The notes under the pieces are model-generated. The model did not search any database, had not been told where the DNA came from, and was given only the letters and a program-made list of their open reading frames with translations. Positions 23,795-33,489 of a DNA stretch of 64,000 nt are shown here, piece by piece. The translations under genes were made by a program, and so were the position numbers. The stretch is from Emergomyces orientalis (lineage: Eukaryota > Ascomycota > Eurotiomycetes > Onygenales > Ajellomycetaceae), in assembly GCA_002110485.1 (NCBI GenBank), contig MOWL01000088.1, positions 1,116,001 through 1,180,000 of the forward strand, read 5' to 3'. Positions within the stretch are counted from its first letter, which is position 1; each line of letters opens with the position of its first letter.

Positions 23795-24711
23795 CTAATT
23801 GCATTCCGGCAATGATTCCCTTTCCCCCAAGTCCTTAACTTTCGCTACCTCCGGCCCATCAATACTCACAATCCTCACCCCATGGTCCTCCATCTCTTTC
23901 CTGGCTACCTCCCACCCCTCGCCCGGGTCCACGCATTTGGTCCCCTCCTCCACCACGAAACAGCGAAATCCTTTATCTGCCGCATCAACAGCTGTGCTCT
24001 TGATACAATAATCGCCCGCAACCCCTACAACGAAAACATCTGAGGCTTGATGTTCCCTTAATACAGCGGCGAGATCCATATTCACCCCGCCCGTCTCAAT
24101 ACAGTTACTGTTTCCAAATACATCTGCAAACGCGGAGTACATCTCCACCCTCGCATCCATACCCTTACGGATATTTACGCTGATCTTATCCGCTTCGATT
24201 TCGGGAATGATGCATGCGCCTGGAGTATTGGCGACGCAGTGCACCGGCCAGAGACGTTGCGGTTTTGTTTCTGCCTCCTTGCCAGGGGCGGGGTTTTTCA
24301 GGGCTATGGTAGATTGGAAAGGAATGTTGTTCGGGGCGGGTTTATTGGTGGCGAAAGATATATGGGATGTTGGATGGAAGTCCTGGGTGGAGATTTTGAC
24401 GACAAATCCTGGGAGGGAGAGGAGTGAATTGATGACGGGGGCGAGGGTGCGGGCGCCTGGGACGGCTAGGGAGCCATTCTGGTGGGTCCGAAAATGGGGT
24501 TATGTTAGTGATAGCACATATCAAAAATCAAAAATATAGGGGAGTGTTAAGAGATGATGCTTTGCTATGCACGGGGGTGGATAGATTAAAGGCATATGGA
24601 TGGTGTGATACCCACGGGGGGGCAAAAATCCTCTTGCATATCGGTCACGATCAAAGCGGGCCGGAATGAGGCGGATATAGCCTCATCGGGATTAACACCA
24701 CTCGAAGGCAT
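23795..24711 (-). CDS. pnc1: Nicotinamidase (Pnc1-like isochorismatase fold)
   Basis: This enzyme hydrolyses nicotinamide to nicotinate in NAD+ salvage and relieves sirtuin inhibition. Two exons, 24616-24711 and 23795-24478, give 259 residues. Catalytic and metal residues are visible: D24 in IVTDMQEDFCPPNGS, D65/H67/H71 in STQDFHPTSHISFA, and the nucleophile C190 in VAGDYCIKSTAVDA. The stretch RLWPVHCVANTPGA is also typical. The exon join recreates the family sequence DFCPPNGSLAVPGA across the intron (24479-24615). The start at 24711 is the ATG closest to the conserved region; the frame remains open upstream to 24798. An insertion around residues 82-100 (NKPAPNNIPFQSTIALKNP) is usual for fungal enzymes. 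Confidence 0.92.
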
Positions 24712-25083
24712 CGTGGCGAAAATGGCTCTATATGTGCTTTTCACACCGGGGTGGTGTTTTTGGGTCCGATTGCATGGGAATTGGTTCACCATGTCCATGG
24801 TGGGGGGCGTTTGTTATCGCTCCTTATCGCCGAGGGGAAATGGCACGTGAGCCAGGGTTTACCATGACATCATTTGTTGGCGTTGAATAATGTTTATTAG
24901 AAGATCCAAATTAAGGGGGTTTCCCTAAACCCAGAAAAATAAGTATGTGCAGTGGATATATAAATGTGAAAAGACATTTATTGGGCCTAAAAGTATTAAC
25001 ACATCTTTTCTGGCCATTGAGAGTTCATAGATTACAAGTCTCCCTTTTATTAAAGCAGTTGAAAACAAAAACAATCGATTGGA
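24712..25083. other. Short spacer, nicotinamidase promoter
   Basis: This 372-bp stretch holds the upstream region of the nicotinamidase gene and the 3' end of the acyl-CoA dehydrogenase gene. No further feature was seen. Confidence 0.4.
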
Positions 25084-26955
25084 TCAAAGCCTAGCAGCAG
25101 CCGCTGTGGTCTCATCACCGAAAACAATCCTTTTATCCCAGGCAGCTTCAGCCTCCCAAGAACTATATGTGGTTTGATCTTTCAAAACCCAGCGCCTTGC
25201 GATCTCGCTCGCGATAGGGTCGTTATCTCGGGCCGCATCCAAAACCAGCAACAGGCCACAAACTACATTCTCGAGCCCGACAAGGAGATCCCTCCCTTCC
25301 CACTTCAATTGTTCTTTGTCTTTGGTTTCAGTGGACCGTAGCCATTTCGCCCATGCTCTCTGTATTGTCTCACCCTCCAATTCGAATGAATGTTTGCTCG
25401 CAATCGCAAAACCGTTCCTGACCCATTGTCCCACGGCCGTTAAGATCGTAGGGCCTTGCCGAGATTTTATAACACGAACAACGTCATCCGCCATGATATC
25501 AGTTGTCCCTTCCCAAATACTGAGCACACATACGTCACGGAAAATCCGTGCAATGTTTAACAGGGGGTCTTCATTTTCAAGATACCCAATTCCGCCTAGA
25601 TTCTCCATACAGGCACGAACTCCGTTAATAGATCTGAGGGCCGTTTGAGCTTTTGCCATAGGAGTAAGGAGGCGGAGCAAAGCATTGGATTGTTGAGAAT
25701 TGGTGGGGAGAATAGACGCTCGTGTAGCTTGCGTGAGGCTGCTATCTTGGCCTTCAGAAATACCCAATAACGAAGCCACAAGATGGGCAAGATGGAGTTG
25801 ACCTCGATACATCACATGGTCCCGGGCAAGAGCTCTTACGTGTGCGGGCATATCCGTAAGGGGCTTGCCATGAGCAATCCTCACCTTCGCATATGCTCTT
25901 GAGATTGCCAATCCTCTCGCCCAGCCACCCAACGCTCCACTCATATTATGAACTCTAGTAATATTGAGAATGGTTGAAATTTCTTTCACGCCCTCCCCTT
26001 CCTTGCCAATCAAATATCCCCTCATTCCTTTCAGTTCCAGTTCCGCGGTAGGGAGGGTTTTTGTACCAAGCTTATTTTTTAACCGCTGAATCCTCAGACC
26101 GTTGAGCTCCGTTTCGCCCTCAGCTCCACCTGGAACTTTTCTGCGCAATGGAGCGTAGAAAGCACTGATCTGGCCATCTGTCCCAGTTTTGGCAAGCATA
26201 ATCGTCATATTGGCGTCAGTAGCTGATGAAAACCACTTGAAGCCGTCCAGCTGCCACGGTCCAAGCGGATATCCAAGCTCATCAACCCCATTGCTCGTGC
26301 TTTGTTCTTCTATAGAAAGCTTCCTAGCCACCGTCTCTGTCCCACGTACGTCGCTGCCTCCCTTCCGTTCTGTCATCCATTGACCACTAGTCCATGCAAC
26401 ATTTGGATCTCGGCTGATTAGTCTATTTCTCGCTTCTGCAAATATAGCCCCATCTGCGTCATTCAGATGTCGTCCGAGCAATTTGGCGGCGCCATCGGTC
26501 ATAGCACTCGGGCATGTAACCAAAGCGGCACTGGACGTCCAAAGATGGAGTTTAACGAATTGGTATGCTCGATTATTCCACCACGAGCCCGCATTTCCGC
26601 CATTTTGAGATTGGGCGTTTTCGTATGCCAGCCCTACGATCCCCTCCTCAATTCCTACAGCCTGCAGTTTGCGCCATCCCTCACTTGTGATTAAAGGGTC
26701 CTGTTTGTTCTCCACACCAAACGTATTAAGAGGGCGAAGGTAAGGTTGGTTCCGCTCAGCATCTGCTACATGGGCCATATGTGATCTTGACAGCACAAGA
26801 CGGGAAAACCGAGAAAGATCCTCCTCTATGCTGGAAGGCGTAGGGGACGGAAGATACAAGGAGAGGATCCGGCGATAAGTAGCATCCTCAAGATACAGAG
26901 GGGGGATGACAGGAGAGCTTTGGAAGAAGCCCTTTGTTGCGCTACTCGGCTCCAT
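25084..26955 (-). CDS. AidB-like acyl-CoA dehydrogenase, possible peroxisomal signal
   Basis: This is a flavoprotein of the AidB branch of the acyl-CoA dehydrogenase superfamily; the physiological substrate is unknown. A single exon encodes 623 residues. The N-terminal AidB-type domain contains GFFQSSPVIPPLY and the adaptive segment GWRKLQAVGIEEGIVGLAYE. The FAD-binding core shows WTSGQWMTERKGGSDVRGTE and GFKWFSSATDANMTIMLAKT; the helical C domain shows ENLGGIGYLE and SIWEGTTDIMADD with E482 at the catalytic-base position. The last three residues, ARL, fit the loose PTS1 rule [SAC][KRH][LM]. The ATG at 26955 begins a family-like N-terminus; the frame is open for 89 more codons upstream without similarity. 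It lies in the same orientation as the nicotinamidase. Confidence 0.88.
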   Translation of the reverse strand: MEPSSATKGFFQSSPVIPPLYLEDATYRRILSLYLPSPTPSSIEEDLSRFSRLVLSRSHMAHVADAERNQPYLRPLNTFGVENKQDPLITSEGWRKLQAVGIEEGIVGLAYENAQSQNGGNAGSWWNNRAYQFVKLHLWTSSAALVTCPSAMTDGAAKLLGRHLNDADGAIFAEARNRLISRDPNVAWTSGQWMTERKGGSDVRGTETVARKLSIEEQSTSNGVDELGYPLGPWQLDGFKWFSSATDANMTIMLAKTGTDGQISAFYAPLRRKVPGGAEGETELNGLRIQRLKNKLGTKTLPTAELELKGMRGYLIGKEGEGVKEISTILNITRVHNMSGALGGWARGLAISRAYAKVRIAHGKPLTDMPAHVRALARDHVMYRGQLHLAHLVASLLGISEGQDSSLTQATRASILPTNSQQSNALLRLLTPMAKAQTALRSINGVRACMENLGGIGYLENEDPLLNIARIFRDVCVLSIWEGTTDIMADDVVRVIKSRQGPTILTAVGQWVRNGFAIASKHSFELEGETIQRAWAKWLRSTETKDKEQLKWEGRDLLVGLENVVCGLLLVLDAARDNDPIASEIARRWVLKDQTTYSSWEAEAAWDKRIVFGDETTAAAARL

Positions 26956-27712
26956 CTTAGGGGAGCTGTGAGTAAATATTCTTGATTTCTCCGCTGCAAG
27001 GTTTGTCTGTGAAATAACACAAACAAAGATCTTCAGATTGTTGCAAGAACCAACCTGGCCGGTTGGGTTATATGTCAACTCAGCAGAGCGCGCTATCCGA
27101 AGGATGAGGGGATGGTTAGTGGTGGGCCTCGGCATACAGGATTTGTGAGGGGCGCTGATACAAGCACGTAGTAGTATGGTATGTACTGTACATACATTTG
27201 CGATCAATTTGAACGTGGACAATTCATGAATAAACCCAAGCCAAAAACACTTACTTTATTAGGACTCAGTTTATCGAATCATTGATAACCGCCCACTCAA
27301 GGGTTAGCTATTCAAAGCGACGAAACCCCGTTAATTGCGGGGGGCCAAGATCACAGATCAGCCAAATCCAACTCGCATCTTGGCAGCGTCTGAGCGAACA
27401 TTTTGACCGAGGTCCACAATGGAGATACAGCAGTGTTAGATAACAGCAAGACCACACGGCATCGAGCTCTTTGGAGCCTCACAATCCAATTCGGATGTAT
27501 ATTGTCTTCCCATGTCATGGACTAGTAATAGTGTGCTAGTAGTATTCGCTAGTTTAAACATGTCAGTTTAAGAGTGGGATCTTGTAGGGCTGAAAATCAA
27601 CGAGATCCCACGGAGCCCTACTCTTGGTCTTGGCCCTAGCCCGAGTTGTCCTCAGACAAAAAAGTGCTTACATAATAGCCCGTAGTTATCAATCAGGCTC
27701 GAAATACTCCAT

Positions 27713-28194
27713 CTATTCCTTCATCCGTAATAACTTCACTAGCGCAGGATTGAACTCATGTGCATCTGAATTCAAATAAGTGGCGACTTTTCTCCCTTTC
27801 AAGAGGAATTTCTTGTTAAGTGAGATCATTGAATGGGATGGTCAAGAATTTCCTTTCTTTCATTCGCCTGTTCCAGGACTGGTCCCTGGCATTCTGGGGG
27901 TCATGGATGAGAACACCCAGTTGGGTAGAATTTCGAGTTCCGAAATTTCAAACAGAATCCCACCTTTGGACACGAATAGCGCAAAAAAATGGTCGGTGAT
28001 ATGCAGCTGGAGCAGCTGAAGACATTCTGTTAAATCTTCTGGGAAACGTGTACGAGATTCAATATGGAATGGAAGATTCTTAATGTTTCAAAACGGGAGT
28101 GGCATGAAGTCGCAGCTGGAAGTGTTCAACTACGTGCACAACGATTGACAGAAAAAAGCGAGAAAGACGTAACACATTGAATCCTCCGGCAAAA
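27713..28194 (-). pseudogene. Possible decayed protein-coding sequence, unknown family
   Basis: On the minus strand three consecutive open segments lie in shifted frames. One has GGFNVLRLSRFFLSIVVHVV and LRLHATPVLKH; the next, one base out, has RFPEDLTECLQLLQLHITDH and ISELEILPNWV; the last has NSDAHEFNPALVKLLRMKE before a stop. The composition is protein-like, and the frame breaks fit a degraded gene. I do not recognise the family and the call could be wrong. Confidence 0.25.
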
Positions 28195-28810
28195 ATTGCC
28201 AATGACTATTAATGCAAGCGGAGGGGAGCCTTCTACCTATGATGGCTTCTTAGGCTAAACAGCCGCGAACTAAGTGATTGAATCTGGCAAGATTCCGCAT
28301 ATGTGCATACAACTTCGGATGGATGAACTTTGACCAAGATGCCTACTGAATGTTTGAAACAGGCTTTTCTCCAAAAATAAAGAAGACATCTATCTAGGGA
28401 CCCTTGCTGATGGATGAGTGTGATTGTGACTTTGCAAGTGCTGAGTAGAACATACTCACAATCCCAGCTGCCGCATCTCTCAACTTTCTTTTTCGGTGAT
28501 GAAGGTCGCTTCCGCTCCCCAAAACCAAAGAATCATTACTAGGCCCACTAAAAACGAGTGGAAAGCAGGTTTGGGTGTATTCTATTCAAGCAAGCCGCCC
28601 AATTTAGCCCCCCTTGAATATCTTGGTACAACACCAAATTCGAATAGATTTTCATTGGAGATGCTCAGTACCCTTCTTCATACTCCATGAAATCCTCCGC
28701 ATATTAGGAAGGGTTTATAAAACGTTGAAACGTTTGGGTAAATTATGCTTCGGGCTTAATGTTGTTAAGCAAGGCTAGTTGTCCCGTGATTTTTGGTCAG
28801 GTCATCCATG

Positions 28811-28819
28811 ATCACCCGG
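28811..28819 (+). promoter_or_regulatory. Possible sterol-regulatory element upstream of CYP51A
   Basis: The sequence ATCACCCGG lies about 194 bp upstream of the CYP51A start. It resembles the ATCACSCSAY-like sites bound by the fungal SREBP factor SrbA. The match is partial and the site is suggested, not shown. Confidence 0.25.
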
Positions 28820-29012
28820 GTACAGATTCCCCCGACCAGCTGCGAAGGCACCCACCCAAATTTTAACTACTCCCCCCTTCTTTCAGCCCCTCAGCTATAC
28901 GTAGTAAACATAGAAATATAAACATGTTTTTTCCTCCTTAGACCATTCACGTTGCTTTTATTTGTCACCTGTGTGCATATTGTTCTAATCCAGCTTGCCT
29001 GCGCCTTTCGAC

Positions 29013-30621
29013 ATGTCCTGGTCTACTATTGTGACCTACAGCGCGCTGGCTTTTGTAGCAGCCGTCTCTCTGAACCTTGTCTATCAATTGCTCTTTCGCT
29101 TCCTGAATAAGACTAGGCCACCGTTGGTCTTCCACTGGGTCCCATTTCTGGGCAGTACAATCCGCTATGGAATTGACCCGTACAAGTTTTTCTTCTCCTG
29201 TCGCCAGCAGGTAAGCGAGCCCGCTCTGTGTTTCTGCCCATGCGATGATGGCTAATTGGAGGCGTTGCGATTTGATCCAGCACGGCGACATCTTCACCTT
29301 TGTGCTTCTGGGGCGCCACACCACCGTCTACCTGGGCATCAAGGGCAACGAATTCATTCTCAATGGCAAGCTGAGAGACGTGAACGCGGAGGAAGTGTAC
29401 AGCCCCTTGACCACCCCAGTGTTCGGGCCGGATGTGGTTTATGATTGTCCCAATTCCAAGCTCATCGAGCAGAAGAAATTCATCAAATATGGCCTCACTC
29501 AAGCGGCGCTGGAGTCCCACGTGCCATTGATCGAGAAGGAGGTCCAGGACTACCTCGACACCTCACCCACTTTCCACGGAGCTTCTGGAACCGTAGATAT
29601 TTCGGCCGCCATGGCAGAGCTCACCATCTTTACCGCCGGGAGTGCCCTGCAGGGAGAGGAGGTACGGTCCAAACTTACCACCGAGTTTGCCGTTCTCTTC
29701 CACGATCTGGATAAGGGATTCAGCCCGATTAATTTCATGTTGCCCTGGGCCCCCTTACCCCATAACAAGAAGCGCGACGCCGCACACGCCCGCATGCACG
29801 CCATCTACACTGGCATCATTGACAAGCGACGACGCGCAGTCAGCGGTTCGTACACTTTGGATATGATTGGGAATCTGATGCAGTGCACCTACAAGAATGG
29901 GCAAAAGTTGCCCGACAAGGAGATTGCAAATATCATGATCACCCTGCTGATGGCTGGCCAGCATTCATCATCCTCAATCAGCTCTTGGATCATGCTGCGC
30001 CTGGCCTCCGAGCCCGAGGTAGCCGAAGAGCTTTATCAAGAGCAGCTGGCCAACCTCCCGCGCGCAGGTCCCAATGGCAGTCTGGCACCCCTTCAATACA
30101 AGGATCTCGACCGCCTTCCGTTGCACCAGAATGTGATTAAAGAGACCCTCCGTCTCCACTCGTCTATCCACTCCCTCCTACGCAGGGTGAAGAATCCAAT
30201 GTCGGTCCCCGGTAAACCGTACGTAATCCCGACCTCACATGTTTTGCTGGCCGCCCCAGGTGTCACGGCCCTTAGCGACGAATATTTTCCTAACGCCATA
30301 AAGTGGGATCCTCATCGGTGGGAGGCTCAGGAGCCCAAAGAGGATGAGAAGGAAGACATGGTCGATTATGGGTACGGCGCCGTTTCCAAAGGCACCTCCA
30401 GCCCATATCTCCCCTTCGGAGCGGGGCGTCACCGCTGCATCGGAGAGAAATTCGCCTATCTCAACCTAACTGTGATTGTGGCCACCATGGTGCGGCACGT
30501 GCGGTTTTCCAATATGGAAGGAAAGACGGGAGTACCTGACACGGACTATGCGTCGATGTTTTCGGGCCCTATGAAACCTGCGCGGATCCACTGGGAGCGA
30601 CGGACTGCAAAATCGGGATAG
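29013..30621 (+). CDS. cyp51A: Sterol 14-alpha-demethylase, CYP51A-type
   Basis: This ER-membrane cytochrome P450 of ergosterol synthesis demethylates lanosterol or eburicol and is the azole antifungal target. Two exons, 29013-29210 and 29281-30621, give 512 residues. An N-terminal membrane anchor (about 5-29) is followed by VFHWVPFLGSTI, KLRDVNAEEVYSPLTTPVFG, KKFIKYGLTQ, the I-helix MAGQHSSSS, the ExxR helix KETLR, and the haem loop FGAGRHRCIGE with C452. The spacing FSGPMKPARI at the C-terminus and the single-intron arrangement agree with the A paralogue and not B. Residues matching well-known Aspergillus fumigatus resistance sites are unaltered (G53, L97, Y120, G137, M219, and YGYG before AVSKG). 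The start ATG follows TTCGAC; no earlier ATG is in frame nearby. Confidence 0.95.
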
Positions 30622-31913
30622 TTGTTATGTTGAGAATTGACATAGCGCTCATGTGTGAATCTTCGTCTATGGAATCGGTGTGGCTACAGTGAGTTGGACC
30701 GGAAAATGAGGAGGAATATCATTCCATGAATTGAGTGGGTTTTAGTGTTACTTTCGTTTTTTTCGGGAGAATTCTCCCCGGCCATCCTTGATATTGCGCT
30801 CAATATAGACAAAAAGCTGAGTATGTATACGTGGAGAGCGTCTCGTGGGAATTATCTGCGAGGGAGAGCACTCCACGCGGAGAGGTTTCGGTGGCATGGG
30901 ATTCGGTTTCGCTCTCACTTGGAGAGTTTGACCTCTCGCCTCGTTGGATGATGGCGATGATTGTATTGGAAACTGGTGACGCTCCCTCTTGTCAATTGAC
31001 TCTTATAATATTAATAATATCTCTTCTACTTCGGTTGGAAATAGCCAACCACCAAAAACCTAGCGGGCTTCCAAAGCTTCCAAACGTTCTGGATGGACTT
31101 GAATGAAGTAGGGACTGTCAGCTTTCAGAACACATGAATAAATTTCCAAACCCTCATATGCCAAGCTCCATCCCTTCGGTACATCCGTAGCATATAATAT
31201 GCTGGAGGAAAGCACTCTTGAATATGCTGTGATATAAACGATGAATATAAAAACTACTCGCCATAGTTATTGTCTATATATTCATGCATTACGGAGGAGA
31301 TGGTCCTTGAGTGTTTAGCGTTGGAGGAGTTAATGACTAAGCTAGCTTCGCTCCGCAAAATCTTTTCCACGCGTTTTCAAAGTCTCCGAATTCACACAAC
31401 TTCCGTTTGGCCAACAACAACAAAACCACCAACAAGAAAACAAGAAGCTTTTGAGCCACCTCACAACCAACCACCAGGCCACAGAGGATGAGCATTTCTA
31501 TTAAGGTATGTCACAGATTTTTCAATTCCGCATTCTATGAATGCTGTAATCAAGCCTGTCTCAAAATGATGAACCTTTTTATTGGAGCTGTCCTATTCTC
31601 TATGAGGAGACACTTAAATACGCAAAATATACAAACCAATCTGAATCTTTGCTACTTACGCAGCATTGAATTGTGGCATGCCTACTTTTTGAATTAGTTA
31701 GAATACATCGATTCACTCTGCTAACTGCCAACCTCCTAGAGGGTTCAACGCAGCAGTGATCGGACTTTTCATCCTCCCTGATCCGCAACCTCATCCGACA
31801 AACTCGTGTATCTCTCAACTCACCGCACCTGAATTCTCGACAACTCGCCCTGGACTTTATTATACGGCTCAGTAGATTAGTAGATTCCGCAACAGCAGGC
31901 AAACACAAACAAC
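30622..31913. other. Spacer between CYP51A and SSU72
   Basis: This 1.3-kb region has only short frames. An ATG at 31489 is followed after six codons by a good GTATGT donor, and one acceptor upstream of SSU72 would keep the frame, but this looks fortuitous. No repeat was seen. Confidence 0.4.
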
Positions 31914-32792
31914 ATGAGTACAGACCCTCGGCTTGCGCGAGCAACAACTCCAAACCCACCACCTCCCCCGCCGCCGCCTCCACCTCAAGAGCCTTCTGCT
32001 TCAACGCCTCCGACAGGGTTGGACGGTACAGCCGACGAGTCACCTACACCAACCCCACCCCACCCTTCATCTACGTCTTATAAACTTAAATTCTGCACAG
32101 TATGTGCGGCCAACCAAAATCGGTCGATGGAGGCACATAACCGCCTATCCGCACCCCCTTCCTCGTATCCAGTAATCTCATTCGGCACAGGCTCCCTTGT
32201 CCGACTCCCAGGCCCATCCATCACGCAACCTAATGTCTATAATTTCAACTCTGTATCCTACGCTCAAATGTATGACGAATTAATGCAGAAGGACCCCAGA
32301 TTATACCGCAACAACGGCGTTCTGCCCATGCTCGAGCGAAACAAAGGCGTGAAATGGGGGCCGGAACGGTTCCAAGAATGGGTACCTGGAATGCCACGGC
32401 TGGACCATGTGTCGAGGGGAGATAAGGGTGCTTTGGGGACTGAAGGAGGCCTGGTCGATGCTATTATTACCTGTGAGGAGCGATGTTGGGATGCCGTGGT
32501 TGATGATTTGATGAATCGGGGGGCACCCTTGAATCGTCCCGTGCATGTATTCAATGTTGATATTCGCGATAACCACGAAGAGGCGTTGGTTGGTTCCAAA
32601 GCGATTCTCGATCTAGCTGATAGGCTGAACAGTGCAGCCGATCAGGAACGGAGGATTAATGGGACGAATGGCTGGGATCAGGGGACTGGTGAAGCCAGGA
32701 GATCCTTCGACGACAAGGTTCCTGAGATACTTGCCAAGTGGCAAGAGAAGTGGCCTAATCTTCCGGCACTGTGGACTCTTTCTTGGTTTTGA
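31914..32792 (+). CDS. ssu72: RNA polymerase II CTD phosphatase Ssu72
   Basis: This nuclear phosphatase removes Ser5/Ser7 phosphates of the Pol II CTD and works with the cleavage and polyadenylation factor. A single exon encodes 292 residues. The catalytic CX5R(S) loop is C64-AANQN-R70-S, followed by MEAHNRLS. Later family blocks include VISFGTGSLVRLPGPSI, PNVYNFNSVSYAQMYDEL, NGVLPMLERN, ITCEERCWDAVVDDLMNRG and VHVFNVDIRDNHEEA. Before the core there is a disordered N-terminal extension of about 55 residues containing ten consecutive prolines and many Thr/Pro pairs; the yeast enzyme lacks it. The C-terminus (KWPNLPALWTLSWF) is conserved. No introns are needed. Confidence 0.95.
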   Translation: MSTDPRLARATTPNPPPPPPPPPPQEPSASTPPTGLDGTADESPTPTPPHPSSTSYKLKFCTVCAANQNRSMEAHNRLSAPPSSYPVISFGTGSLVRLPGPSITQPNVYNFNSVSYAQMYDELMQKDPRLYRNNGVLPMLERNKGVKWGPERFQEWVPGMPRLDHVSRGDKGALGTEGGLVDAIITCEERCWDAVVDDLMNRGAPLNRPVHVFNVDIRDNHEEALVGSKAILDLADRLNSAADQERRINGTNGWDQGTGEARRSFDDKVPEILAKWQEKWPNLPALWTLSWF

Positions 32793-33489
32793 CGCTGGTC
32801 AGGAAATTTTTGATCGACAAGTCACTTGTATTATGATTTCATGAACGCGTCAATGTTTTCCAAGGTTACTTCTATTTTTTTGTCACTATTTTATTTTTCA
32901 AAGCATGGAGTTGGGGTATTTTCTGTTTACATTGTCATGTACCTCTTCATGCATATCTGAATGGCAACGCTTTACTTTTGCGCAGAGCTTCTTCATACCT
33001 GATATCTGACAGTCCCGCTTTTGTTGTGCAAGATACATGGCTAAGCAATATAAAAATTAGCTAGAAGGAAATTCGACCTGGTAGGAGGAAAACTCTGGGA
33101 GTAGCATGGACTGAAAAACTTTGCGACAGCCGCTTGGAACCCTCGGTGAAGCTCCACGTAGGCACAGCCAGTCTGTACCGCGGATTTCGAAGCTGGATGT
33201 CGTAAGTCACCCCTGGTTATATTAGTATGGACGTCCGCGTGTTGCCTGGAACCTGACAGAACTACCAACCGACCCTAAAGCGGGCAAGGAATGCCAAAGT
33301 TTGTGCGGGTCTGAGACAGGTAGGTCAAGTTGTATGGGATGACAGACTCCAAGACTGCACTAACTTATGCAGGCCGTTGACGGATATAGGCCTGGAGTTG
33401 TCCAAAGAATTCTAGGAGATAATGATATCATGGTACATATCGTGGCTAACTTATGGATATGAAACTGGAATCACAAGCGAAAAGCAATA
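32793..33489. other. Spacer between SSU72 and SNF2 gene
   Basis: This 700-bp region holds the 3' ends of both neighbours. No conserved reading frame or repeat was seen. Confidence 0.45.

Larger units (their letters stand above)
26956..29012. other. Spacer with promoter of CYP51A and a possible gene relic
   Basis: This 2-kb region separates two divergent genes. Part of it (27713-28194, minus strand) reads like decayed coding sequence. Near 28725 ACGTTGAAACGTT is a short near-palindrome. The last 250 bp before the CYP51A ATG hold a possible sterol-regulatory site. No tandem promoter repeat was seen. Confidence 0.45.

Noticed and set aside
28740..29012. Tandem repeat in the CYP51A promoter (as in TR34/TR46 alleles)
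   Set aside because: I looked for one and found no duplicated block of that kind.
31489..31700. Possible upstream first exon of SSU72 (ATG, six codons, GTATGT donor)
   Set aside because: An in-frame acceptor exists, but the downstream ATG at 31914 already gives a normal protein and no similarity supports the extra codons.
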